A DNA stretch of 21,086 nucleotides from Actinomycetota bacterium (GCA_009702945.1 WLGZ01000003.1:1-21086); one strand, 5' to 3'. Shown: positions 8,970 through 16,072, numbered from the stretch's first letter. The notes: generated by a model not told the origin, from the letters alone. Program-made: numbers and translations.

Positions 8970-8982
8970 ATCAAAGTTTGGT

Positions 8983-9825
8983 ATGGCACACGAAATCCGT
9001 GCACTTGATGCGCACTCAATTGATCTAGTCAAAAACTTGATTGAACAAGATCCAGTTCGCCACTGTTTTCTCGCTGCCCGACTTGAGCAGACTAAACAAA
9101 GTAGGTTCCGTCCAAGCTATCCAGATTTACTTGGGTACTTTGATGATGGAAATTTGAAATCTGTTTTGATGACGGGTGCAAACATAGTTCCGGTCAATAC
9201 GTCATTGATAGCAAGACAAGAATTTGCAACAGTACTAAACAGAAGTGGCAGAAGAAGTTCATCCATAGTTGGACCAGCGGAAGAAGTGCTTGATCTTTGG
9301 TCAAGAGTTTCCGCTAGTTGGGGACCGGCGCGTGAAGTTCGAGGTAATCAACCGGTTCTAAGTATGCGAACTAACTCATCGGTTGAGATTGATCACGATG
9401 TTCGGTATTCAAACCTTTCAGACTTAGAAGATCTGGTTCCAGCTTGTATCGCAATGTTTACTGAAGAAGTTGGCATCAGCCCAACTATTAACGGTGGCGG
9501 CAATGCGTATCGAAATCGAATTTCTGAACTTGTTTCGAGTCGGCGATCGTTTGTTAAGTACTTAGGTTCCGAGTTGGTTTTTAAAGCGGAAATTGGAACC
9601 GTAGGTGCTGGTGTAGCTCAGATTCAAGGAGTTTGGGTTAAGCCCGAGTATCGCGGCAAAGGAATCTCAGTATCTGCGATGGCTGCCGTTGTGAAACTTG
9701 TTCTAGCGGATGTGGCGCCTGTTGTTTCGCTGTACGTCAATGACTACAACGAAGTCGCCTTGAAAACATATAGAAGCGTTGGCTTTGAACAAGTCGACAC
9801 CTTTGCCACAGTCCTATTTAGTTGA
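8983..9825 (+). CDS. GNAT-family N-acetyltransferase with N-terminal DUF4081-like domain
   Basis: The protein has 280 residues. The first half (about 1-130) resembles DUF4081, the non-catalytic GNAT-like half that precedes the active domain in actinobacterial proteins encoded after ispG. The second half is an acetyltransferase with VWVKPEYRGKGISVSAM; RGKG at 224-227 is the acetyl-CoA pyrophosphate loop. It is followed by SLYVNDYNEVALKTYRSVGF, the usual GNAT C-terminal strand-helix pattern. The acceptor is unknown. The gene sits 13 nt after ispG, matching Mycobacterium Rv2867c next to gcpE. The stop codon lies in a short inverted repeat (9823-9838). Confidence 0.85.
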   Translation: MAHEIRALDAHSIDLVKNLIEQDPVRHCFLAARLEQTKQSRFRPSYPDLLGYFDDGNLKSVLMTGANIVPVNTSLIARQEFATVLNRSGRRSSSIVGPAEEVLDLWSRVSASWGPAREVRGNQPVLSMRTNSSVEIDHDVRYSNLSDLEDLVPACIAMFTEEVGISPTINGGGNAYRNRISELVSSRRSFVKYLGSELVFKAEIGTVGAGVAQIQGVWVKPEYRGKGISVSAMAAVVKLVLADVAPVVSLYVNDYNEVALKTYRSVGFEQVDTFATVLFS

Positions 9826-9922
9826 ACTGGATAGTTCAGTCTGGATCCTGCTGCTAAGCCCAAGGCAACTCAAATTGAACCTAGTTCTTCTGTACGATTG
9901 AGGCACTATTCATTTAGACCCT

Positions 9923-9927
9923 AGGAG
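9923..9927 (+). promoter_or_regulatory. Ribosome-binding site fixing the GTG start of proS
   Basis: AGGAG lies 5 nt before the GTG at 9933 but 14 nt before the in-frame ATG at 9942. The spacing favours the GTG. I see no convincing promoter or terminator in the remainder of the 9826-9932 spacer. Confidence 0.7.
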
Positions 9928-9932
9928 CGCTA

Positions 9933-11702
9933 GTGCTACGCATGTCAACCCTGTTCTTGCGGACTTTACGCGAGGATCCAGCGGATGCCGAAGTACCTAG
10001 TCACCGACTGCTTGTACGTGGCGGTTATGTTCGCCGCGTTGGACCAGGTATTTGGTCCTGGTTACCACTTGGGTATTTGGTTTATCGAAATGTTGAACGC
10101 ATAGTTCGAGAAGAAATGGATAGCGCTGGATTTCAAGAAGTTCATTTCCCAGCCTTGTTGCCACGCGAACCTTATGAAAAAACCGGTCGTTGGAATGAGT
10201 ACGGAGACAATCTATTTCGACTGCAGGACCGAAAGAAAGCTGACTATCTTTTAGGTCCAACGCACGAAGAGATGTTCACTCTTATGGTCAAAGGGGAGTA
10301 CTCGTCATACAAAGATCTGCCGCTTTGCATTTACCACATCCAGATTAAATACCGCGACGAAGCTAGACCACGTGCTGGAATTCTAAGAGCACGAGAGTTT
10401 GTTATGAAGGACTCATACTCCTTCGATATCAATGATGCTGGTTTGGATATTTCATACCAACGTCATCGCGATTCATACATCAAGACATTTGATCGACTTG
10501 GCATGAATTACGAAATTGTTTCGGCAATGTCGGGAGCGATGGGTGGATCTAAGAGCGAAGAATTCTTGGCAACTTGCGATAGCGGCGAAGACACATATGT
10601 AAAGTGTCCAAGTTGTGGCTTGGCTGCAAACGTTGAGGCTATTGTCACTCGAGTTCCAGCCGAAATTGATGCCACTGGAATTCCAGCAGCCCACGTTGAG
10701 GACACACCAGACACTCCAACGATTGCTTCATTGGTAGAGGTTTCAAATGCCAGAGCAGAGTTACGTAGATCTGATCGAGACTGGCATGCCGGCGATACTT
10801 TAAAGAATGTCGTAGTGATGCAAGTTGATCTCGCTGGAAACCGAGCACCACTTGTAATTGGCTTACCTGGTGATCGTGAAGTTGATCTAAAGCGAGTTGA
10901 AGCTGCGCTTCACCCAATTTCAATTGAAGCCTTCGAAGAAGAAGACTTCAAAAAGCATCCGGCTCTGGTTAAGGGTTACATTGGTCCAGAAGTTCTCGGG
11001 TTGAAATCTAAATCAGGTATCCAATACTTAGTTGATCCTCGAGTAGTTAAGGGATCCCGCTGGATAACCGGAGCTAACAAGCGCGGTAACCATGTTTATG
11101 ACCTAGTTGCAGGACGAGATTTTGCCTGGGATGGCGTAATCGAAGCTGCCGAAGTTCGCCAAGGAGACGGCTGCTCCAACTGCGAAGCAGAAGTCGGCAT
11201 CGCGCGCGGCATTGAGATTGGGCACATTTTCCAATTAGGTCGCAAATATGCCGAAGCTTTGGATCTGAAAGTTCTTGATGAAAATGGTGAACTGGTAACA
11301 GTGACCATGGGTTCGTATGGCATTGGTGTTTCTCGTGCGGTAGCAACTATTGCCGAACAGTCACACGATGAGAAGGGACTGATCTGGCCGCGGGAAGTAT
11401 CGCCGGCAGACATTCATATAATTGCCACTGGACGTGAAGATGAACCTTTCGACGTTGCAAATCGCATGAGTGAAGAACTTGAAGCAAATGGCGTCAGAGT
11501 TTTGTTTGACGACCGCAGAGGTGTTTCTCCCGGAGTTAAGTTCAACGACTCTGAGTTGCTTGGAATTCCAACCATTGCTGTTGTAGGTAAAGGTTTGGCA
11601 GATGGCGTAATTGAACTTCGGGATCGTAAATCTGGAGATCAATCCCTTATTCCAATAGCGGACTTTGTTTCAGAAGTAGTCTCGTTAGTCACCAAGAAGT
11701 AA
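9933..11702 (+). CDS. proS: Prolyl-tRNA synthetase, bacterial type
   Basis: This class II synthetase charges tRNA(Pro) with proline. The 589-residue length and layout fit the bacterial-type enzyme: catalytic domain with GPTHEEMFT (residues about 109-117), motif 2 [21 protein letters not shown], and an editing insertion (about 225-390, including [18 protein letters not shown]). Motif 3 ([18 protein letters not shown]) and a C-terminal anticodon-binding domain with [22 protein letters not shown] follow. The bacterial form edits Ala-tRNA(Pro) in the insertion but leaves Cys-tRNA(Pro) for YbaK, which is also encoded in this window. The start is GTG at 9933. The HAD gene follows after 5 nt and is probably co-transcribed. 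Confidence 0.96.
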   Translation: MLRMSTLFLRTLREDPADAEVPSHRLLVRGGYVRRVGPGIWSWLPLGYLVYRNVERIVREEMDSAGFQEVHFPALLPREPYEKTGRWNEYGDNLFRLQDRKKADYLLGPTHEEMFTLMVKGEYSSYKDLPLCIYHIQIKYRDEARPRAGILRAREFVMKDSYSFDINDAGLDISYQRHRDSYIKTFDRLGMNYEIVSAMSGAMGGSKSEEFLATCDSGEDTYVKCPSCGLAANVEAIVTRVPAEIDATGIPAAHVEDTPDTPTIASLVEVSNARAELRRSDRDWHAGDTLKNVVVMQVDLAGNRAPLVIGLPGDREVDLKRVEAALHPISIEAFEEEDFKKHPALVKGYIGPEVLGLKSKSGIQYLVDPRVVKGSRWITGANKRGNHVYDLVAGRDFAWDGVIEAAEVRQGDGCSNCEAEVGIARGIEIGHIFQLGRKYAEALDLKVLDENGELVTVTMGSYGIGVSRAVATIAEQSHDEKGLIWPREVSPADIHIIATGREDEPFDVANRMSEELEANGVRVLFDDRRGVSPGVKFNDSELLGIPTIAVVGKGLADGVIELRDRKSGDQSLIPIADFVSEVVSLVTKK

Positions 11703-11707
11703 CAGTC

Positions 11708-12427
11708 ATGACAATTAAGGCTGTGGTTTTTGACTGGGGTGGCACGCTAACTCCTTGGCATAACGTAGATCTATTCGAGCTTTGGCTTGGCTACTCGAAT
11801 ATTTATGATCCCGAAAATGCAAAAGAACTAGCTGAAGTTCTAAATCATGGTGAACAGGCACGCTGGTCCAGGCAGTTTGAAACTAATGGCGAAGTTGGTA
11901 CTGGAGTACTTGACGAATTGTTTCATGAAGCTGGAGTTGATACTTCGAGCCCGTTGCATTCGAAAGCTTTAGAAAGTTACTTGAGTGGCTGGGATCCTCA
12001 CACTTACACCGACCCAGATGCGATTGAACTTCTCGAAGGCCTGCGGGGACGAGGCATCAAAACTGCAGTTCTGTCCAACACAATGTGGCCGCGCAGACAT
12101 CATGAGGCAGTACTTGAACGCGATGGCGTACTTCACCTCTTCGACTACCTACTCTTCACAAGTGAAACCCCGGCAGGTAAACCACACAAGTCAGTTTTTG
12201 CAGATGTTCTCTATAACTTAGATATCGAGCCTAAGAATGCAGTTTTCGTTGGTGACCGATTGTTCGATGACATCCATGGTGCGCAGTCAATTGGCATGAA
12301 GGGCATTTGGATTCCACATTCAAACATTCCAGCATCGCAATCATCGGACTTAGGTATAACTCCAGATGCAACGGTCCAGAAGTTGGGCGAAGTTATGAAT
12401 GTGGTTATGGACTGGAGTAACCAGTAA
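11708..12427 (+). CDS. HAD-superfamily (subfamily IA) protein with altered catalytic motif
   Basis: The protein has 239 residues. HAD motif I is FDWGGTLT with nucleophile D9, but position +2, normally Asp in phosphatases, is Gly (D-W-G-G-T). Motif II is LSNT (about residue 123), motif III Lys is in AGKPHKSVF, and motif IV is FVGDRLFDDIHGAQ, all intact. A helical cap occupies about residues 18-90. Loss of the second Asp removes the usual general acid, so either catalysis is unlike a standard phosphatase or another residue substitutes. The FDWGGTL form does occur in annotated HAD proteins. It starts 5 nt after proS and ends 2 nt before the permease gene. The substrate is unknown. Confidence 0.8.
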   Translation: MTIKAVVFDWGGTLTPWHNVDLFELWLGYSNIYDPENAKELAEVLNHGEQARWSRQFETNGEVGTGVLDELFHEAGVDTSSPLHSKALESYLSGWDPHTYTDPDAIELLEGLRGRGIKTAVLSNTMWPRRHHEAVLERDGVLHLFDYLLFTSETPAGKPHKSVFADVLYNLDIEPKNAVFVGDRLFDDIHGAQSIGMKGIWIPHSNIPASQSSDLGITPDATVQKLGEVMNVVMDWSNQ

Positions 12428-12429
12428 CA

Positions 12430-13200
12430 ATGTCTGGACAATTAGTCGAGATTTCAATCTGGATCGTTCTATTTTGTGTTGCAGCAGCATTCCTAGCGGG
12501 ATTTGTCGATGCGGTTGCAGGTGGTGGCGGACTTATTCAATTACCCGTTCTACTTTGGACATTTCCAACCGCGCCCTTGGCGAGCATTTTAGGAACCAAT
12601 AAAGCAGTCTCGATTGTTGGAACAAGCACGGCCGCAAATACTTATCGTAAGAAGATTGAAGTCAATGCAAAACAGTTAATCCCAATGATGAGCGCTGCGT
12701 TTGTTGGCTCGCTTTGTGGTGCTTTACTTGCAACAAACATTTCGCGAGACATTTTTGAGCCGATCATTCTGATCATCTTGATTGCAGTTGGCACATTTAC
12801 GGTTTTGCGTCCGGACTTTGGAAAGCTTGAAACGATTCGGAAAGTGTCACCAGTTGTCGCACCGCTTATTGGATTAGTTATTGGGTTTTATGATGGCTTG
12901 ATCGGTCCAGGCACCGGAATGTTTCTGCTGTTTTCATTGGTCAGTTTTGTGGGCACTAGTTTCTTGGGTGCTTCGGCAATCGCTAAATTTGTAAATGTTG
13001 CTACCAATTTGGCCGCATTGATTATCTTCATCCCTGGTGGCCACGTGATTTGGCTAGTTGCCGCATTGATGGCACCAGCGAACTTGATTGGCGGTTATCT
13101 AGGGGCAAGAACAGCTCTTGATCGCGGAAGTTCATTTGTTCGTTATACGTTCTTGCTCGTGCTAGCTGCTTTAGTTATTCGTCTCGTTATTACGATCTAG
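12430..13200 (+). CDS. TauE/SafE-family membrane transporter
   Basis: The protein has 256 residues with about eight hydrophobic segments in two similar halves. It carries the family motif FVDAVAGGGGLIQLPVLL at about 22-39, then GTNKAVSIVGTSTAANTY, and in the second half FYDGLIGPGTGMFLLF, the repeated glycine-rich loop. TauE/SafE (UPF0721) proteins export sulfite, sulfoacetate or related anions; the substrate cannot be read here. It follows the HAD gene after 2 nt. It ends 4 nt before the convergent DUF4439 gene, with no visible terminator between them. Confidence 0.88.
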   Translation: MSGQLVEISIWIVLFCVAAAFLAGFVDAVAGGGGLIQLPVLLWTFPTAPLASILGTNKAVSIVGTSTAANTYRKKIEVNAKQLIPMMSAAFVGSLCGALLATNISRDIFEPIILIILIAVGTFTVLRPDFGKLETIRKVSPVVAPLIGLVIGFYDGLIGPGTGMFLLFSLVSFVGTSFLGASAIAKFVNVATNLAALIIFIPGGHVIWLVAALMAPANLIGGYLGARTALDRGSSFVRYTFLLVLAALVIRLVITI

Positions 13201-13204
13201 AGAT

Positions 13205-13621
13205 TTACGTAGCCGAACTAAACGCTTTGGCAATCCCAGACCAACTAAATGATCGAATTGCGCAGCCTTGTAGAAATTCACATTCCCGTTGCTTGATCTG
13301 AGCGGGTAGGTAAAAGAGGGCATTAGCCCAATGTGCAATTGCATTCTCTTCCAGCAGAGCTGCTGCAACTCTGGCGCTTGGATCATCGAGGACTTGAGGT
13401 GTTATTGAATATGCCGCGCTTGCAGCGGGCGCGGGATATCCAAGTTCATCGAAACTTGTTAGTAATTGATCTCGGTGAATTCTAAATGCAGCCATTGCGT
13501 TTAAAGCTTCTTCTGGATCCGACAAATACGCAGCTACGACCCCGTAAGCGTAAATTGCGCCGTAGCAACTTGCCAGAAGATCTTCAAGCGCAGTGAATTC
13601 GTCCTTAACTGGAGTGCTCAT
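13205..13621 (-). CDS. DUF4439 ferritin-like protein
   Basis: The protein has 138 residues and is almost entirely helical, with no signal peptide. A first helix FTALEDLLASCYGAIYAYGVVAAYL, a second with FRIHRDQLL, then ALLEENAIAHWANALFYLP give the Glu and Glu/His pattern of the DUF4439 ferritin-like bundle. A metal or oxidase function is not demonstrated for the family, as far as I know. The ATG overlaps the TGA of the upstream lipoprotein gene by 4 nt, so the two are translated as a pair. In Mycobacterium the equivalents (Rv2843/Rv2844) also sit between proS and rimP, so the position is conserved although the role is unknown. Confidence 0.75.
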   Translation of the reverse strand: MSTPVKDEFTALEDLLASCYGAIYAYGVVAAYLSDPEEALNAMAAFRIHRDQLLTSFDELGYPAPAASAAYSITPQVLDDPSARVAAALLEENAIAHWANALFYLPAQIKQRECEFLQGCAIRSFSWSGIAKAFSSAT

Positions 13622-14100
13622 GCGACAAATCCTGTTAACAACACATGATGCTGCATTTCCGATCCTGCGATAAGTGCCAGGACGCGAGATAGTTCAGCGT
13701 CAGAAATGGCACTAGCAGTATTCAGATTGTTTGTTGAGAAGACTGCGCACCTCGTAACTAGTGCTGCAAGGCTAAGTTCTTGAGCTGGTATCGCGCTTGC
13801 TGATGGGGAGGAGCCAGCAGGAAGGTATGGCGATAAGCCCTCAATGTGAAGCAAATTTTGATCAATAACTATTTGTAACGGTGAACTCAGACTAGGGTCG
13901 GACGAAATCAGTCCGGTGGCATCACTGATCAGGTCTCGTTTAGCCTTAACGATTTTTTCTATCTCTCCGGCTATTGGATCAGCAATCGGGGTTTCACTGG
14001 AAACGCTGCACGAACTCACAAGTACTGCAGTTGAGCTAATCCCGGCCAAGAAAGTTCTTCGATTCAAAACTAATGAAGTTGCCGCAACTGATTTGCTCAC
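13618..14100 (-). CDS. Putative Tat-exported lipoprotein, helical, partner of DUF4439 protein
   Basis: The protein has 160 residues and starts at GTG 14100. The N-terminus has a twin-arginine motif NRRTFLAG (R14, R15), a hydrophobic stretch (17-28) and a lipobox-like VSSC with Cys31, suggesting export and lipid anchoring at the outer face of the membrane. The mature part is mostly helical. It includes NLLHIEGLSPYL and a final helix SEMQHHVLLTGFVA whose Glu/His spacing recalls half of a ferritin-like bundle. It overlaps the DUF4439 gene by 4 nt. I infer that the two form a complex or represent a split pair of bundles. The partner, however, lacks a signal peptide, so co-localisation would need co-export. 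Function is unknown. Confidence 0.72.
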   Translation of the reverse strand: MSKSVAATSLVLNRRTFLAGISSTAVLVSSCSVSSETPIADPIAGEIEKIVKAKRDLISDATGLISSDPSLSSPLQIVIDQNLLHIEGLSPYLPAGSSPSASAIPAQELSLAALVTRCAVFSTNNLNTASAISDAELSRVLALIAGSEMQHHVLLTGFVA

Positions 14101-14125
14101 ATATGTATTGTTCAGGCAACAGGTG

Positions 14126-14142
14126 CAAATCTTTGGGATTTG
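14126..14142. repeat. Inverted repeat in the lipoprotein/rimP divergent spacer
   Basis: CAAATC and GATTTG form a perfect 6-bp inverted repeat around TTTGG. It lies 25 nt upstream of the lipoprotein GTG and about 20 nt before the putative rimP -35 element, so it is well placed for an operator shared by the two transcripts. No T-tract follows, so it is not a terminator. A 6-bp repeat can arise by chance. Confidence 0.35.
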
Positions 14143-14160
14143 TAAGTACGCGTTTGGGTA

Positions 14161-14189
14161 TTTTCATTGCGACCACAACCGACTACGAT
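14161..14189 (+). promoter_or_regulatory. Putative promoter for rimP-nusA
   Basis: TTTTCA (14161-14166) and TACGAT (14184-14189) are separated by 17 nt and each match the consensus at four of six positions. Transcription would start near 14196, leaving a leader of about 33 nt that contains the rimP ribosome-binding site AAAGG (14217-14221). Confidence 0.45.
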
Positions 14190-14228
14190 AGAAACACAAC
14201 TGTTCCACCAAATTGAAAAGGCAAGACA

Positions 14229-14729
14229 ATGATTCCAGTTTCTGAACTTACTGAATTGCTGGATCCTGTTGTGAGCGCATTCTCATTCGATTTAGACGAA
14301 ATTGAAATTACTCGATCTGGTGGCCAACGAATCCTTGATGTAACTATCGATGGTGACAGTGGAGTCAATCTAGACGAAGTCGCTGAAGTATCGCGAGCAA
14401 TTTCGGAATTTCTTGACAACTCAGATGCCATGGGCGATGAACCTTATGTTCTCGAAGTTGGAACACGTGGTATTTCAAAGCCGCTTACCAAACCAATTCA
14501 TTGGACCAGAAATGTTGGACGGCTAGTTAACGTTGCGGGCGATGCGATAAACGCGATTGGAAGAATTGTTGAGTTTGATGATCCAAACGTCACTCTTGAC
14601 ATAAAGGGTAAATCTAGAACTATAAGCATTCAAGAAATATCTCGAGCAAATATCGAAGTTGAATTTAAAAAGATGCCAAAAGATGAAGCTGAAGCTTTAT
14701 CTGGTGATCCCGATGTTGAGTCAGATTAG
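14229..14729 (+). CDS. rimP: Ribosome maturation factor RimP
   Basis: The protein has 166 residues, the usual length, and assists assembly of the 30S subunit. The N-terminal alpha/beta domain (about 1-80) shows LDVTIDGDSGVNLDEVAEVSRAISEFLD. Next comes the family's linker motif in the form VLEVGTRGISKPLT, equivalent to VSSPGLDRPL elsewhere, and an SH3-like C-terminal domain with ISRANIEVEF. The C-terminus is acidic. The stop codon lies inside the nusA ribosome-binding site, which couples the two genes. Position directly before nusA is the near-universal arrangement. Confidence 0.93.
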   Translation: MIPVSELTELLDPVVSAFSFDLDEIEITRSGGQRILDVTIDGDSGVNLDEVAEVSRAISEFLDNSDAMGDEPYVLEVGTRGISKPLTKPIHWTRNVGRLVNVAGDAINAIGRIVEFDDPNVTLDIKGKSRTISIQEISRANIEVEFKKMPKDEAEALSGDPDVESD

Positions 14730-14740
14730 GAGGGCAATTC

Positions 14741-15715
14741 ATGGACATTGATATTTCAGCCCTAAAAGGATTGACTCGCGAACGCGGACTTTCTTTAGAT
14801 TATGTAGTTGACGCAATTGAGCAGGCGTTGCTAGTTGCTTACTTACATTCAGCTGGCGCACATGAAAGTGCTCGCGTTGAATTGGATCGAACTACTGGTC
14901 ACGTACTTGTGATTGCAGATGAGTTGAATGACGAAGGCGAAAAGATTGGTGAATTCGAAGCGACCCCAGAGGGATTCGGCCGAGTTGCCGCATCGCTGGC
15001 TCGCGGTGTTATCAGCCAGAGACTTAAAGCGGCAGATGATGATGCGACGGTTGCTGAATTCCAAGCTAAGGAAGGCGACATTGTTTCTGGTGTGATTCAA
15101 CAGGGAAGTGATCGTCAACTTATTTTTGTTAATTTAGGAAAAGTAGAAGGCGTCCTGCCACCAGAAGAAAGTGTGCCTGGCGAAGACTATTCACACGGCA
15201 CTCGAATCAGGTGTTATGTAGTTGCAGTAAAGATGGGACCTAAAGGTCCAGTCATAACTCTTTCTCGATCCCATCCAAAGTTAGTTGAAGAACTATTCAA
15301 GTTCGAAGTTCCAGAAATAGCTGATGGCACCGTTGTAATCGAAGGACTTGCCCGCGAAGCTGGACACCGCACCAAGATCGCAGTCTCCACAAAAACTGCC
15401 AGCGTGAATCCTAAAGGCGCCTGCATTGGCCCATTAGGTGGTCGAGTGCGTGCTGTAATGAGTGAACTTGGTGGCGAGAAGATCGACATTGTGGACTACA
15501 GCGAAGACTTAGCACTTTATGTAAAGCATGCTTTGTCACCTGCGAAAGTTATTTCCGCAACTTTGATCGATGAAGAGAATCGAATTGTCCGAGTGGTAGT
15601 TCCAGATTTTCAACTAAGCCTTGCTATCGGCCGAGAAGGGCAAAATGCCAGACTGGCAGCGCGCTTAACCGGTGCCAAGATTGACATCAAGTCAGATATG
15701 GCCACTGAAGCCTAA
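14741..15715 (+). CDS. nusA: Transcription termination/antitermination factor NusA
   Basis: The protein has 324 residues, the short actinobacterial form without the C-terminal acidic repeats of E. coli NusA. Domains in order are an N-terminal RNA-polymerase-binding region (1-105; RGLSLDYVVDAIEQALLVAY), an S1 domain (about 108-175; GDIVSGVIQQGSD) and two KH domains (ISRSHPKLVEELFKFEVPEI leads into KH1 with GACIGPLGGRVRAVMSEL, and KH2 contains SLAIGREGQNARLAARLTG). A strong ribosome-binding site, AGGAGGG at 14728-14734, overlaps the rimP stop 6 nt before the ATG. The usual next gene, ylxR, is absent; a 341-nt non-coding spacer follows. Autoregulation through the downstream leader is possible but not shown. 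Confidence 0.96.
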   Translation: MDIDISALKGLTRERGLSLDYVVDAIEQALLVAYLHSAGAHESARVELDRTTGHVLVIADELNDEGEKIGEFEATPEGFGRVAASLARGVISQRLKAADDDATVAEFQAKEGDIVSGVIQQGSDRQLIFVNLGKVEGVLPPEESVPGEDYSHGTRIRCYVVAVKMGPKGPVITLSRSHPKLVEELFKFEVPEIADGTVVIEGLAREAGHRTKIAVSTKTASVNPKGACIGPLGGRVRAVMSELGGEKIDIVDYSEDLALYVKHALSPAKVISATLIDEENRIVRVVVPDFQLSLAIGREGQNARLAARLTGAKIDIKSDMATEA

Positions 15716-15754
15716 GTCTTTGCTAACAGCAAAAGCATGCGAAAACCGCGTGGA

Positions 15755-15783
15755 TATTGAGCTTCTCCAATTTGGGCTAGACT
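15755..15783 (+). promoter_or_regulatory. Possible infB promoter overlapping a perfect palindrome
   Basis: TAGACT at 15778-15783 fits the actinobacterial -10 pattern. The -35 is ambiguous: TATTGA (17-nt spacer) or TTGAGC (15-nt spacer). The expected start is A15790. The -10 lies within the palindrome GGCTAG-A-CTAGCC (15775-15787), which could be an operator. Confidence 0.4.
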
Positions 15784-15789
15784 AGCCGA

Positions 15790-16056
15790 AGCAAGTTACT
15801 TTGTATCCCTGCCAGCTAGGCCGGTATTCAAGGATTTCAAGCCCAAAACTTGATTAACTTGCTACAAGTATCCGTTAACTACCGCTGAAAACGGGAGTGT
15901 TTATGTTCAACGCCAGGCTTGCGTTCTAGTTATGAACGCCAACAGGCAAGGTGCTCATCTAATGGGCACCAAGAAGCAGAGTGCTCAGAAATGAGCGCGC
16001 AAAAACAAGAGACGGTTCGGATCTATTAACTAGACCTCGGACCAGACTGGAGAATC
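15790..16056 (+). ncRNA. Candidate structured leader RNA of infB
   Basis: The 341-nt spacer between nusA and infB has no gene with database-like character, but it holds many inverted repeats. AGCAAGTTA (15790-15798) and TAACTTGCT (15855-15863) form a perfect 9-bp stem. It encloses ATCC/GGAT (15805-15808/15832-15835) and TCAAG/CTTGA (15837-15841/15849-15853), together drawing a three-way junction. Downstream are CCGTT/AACGG (15872-15876/15890-15894), and two exclusive stems sharing 15921-15925: with 15909-15913, or as GCGTTC with 15934-15939. Next are a 9-bp stem with one G-U (15950-15958/15962-15970) and a 7-bp stem with a GAAA tetraloop (15981-15987/15992-15998). I recognise no Rfam class. 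Each short stem alone could be chance; the density is what stands out. There is no T-tract, so control would more likely be translational. Confidence 0.45.
15903..16029 (+). other. Three chained mini-ORFs in the infB leader
   Basis: An 8-codon ORF (15903-15929, MFNARLAF) has a good ribosome-binding sequence, GGGAG at 15893-15897. Two nt after its TAG an ATG opens a 20-codon ORF (15932-15994), whose TGA overlaps the ATG of a 12-codon ORF (15991-16029, MSAQKQETVRIY). The arrangement allows chained re-initiation into the leader just before infB. They may be leader peptides or an accident of AT-rich non-coding DNA. Confidence 0.3.
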
Positions 16057-16072
16057 GTGTCCAAGGTCCGAG
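16036..16072 (+). promoter_or_regulatory. Hairpin enclosing the infB ribosome-binding site and start codon
   Basis: CTCGGACC (16036-16043) pairs perfectly with GGTCCGAG (16065-16072), which is coding sequence for infB codons 3-6. The 21-nt loop holds the Shine-Dalgarno GGAG (16049-16052) and the GTG start (16057). Closing this stem would hinder initiation on the IF2 message. Several 8-bp stems are expected by chance in 21 kb, so the placement rather than the length is the argument. Confidence 0.45.

Noticed and set aside
15718..15735. Terminator after nusA (TTTGCT/AGCAAA hairpin)
   Set aside because: A 6-bp AT-rich stem with no T-run following; not credible as an intrinsic terminator.
15716..16056. 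A degenerate ylxR gene or a tRNA in the nusA-infB spacer
   Set aside because: No frame shows YlxR motifs even with frameshifts, and no cloverleaf with a T-loop (GTTCRA-type) and acceptor pairing could be drawn.
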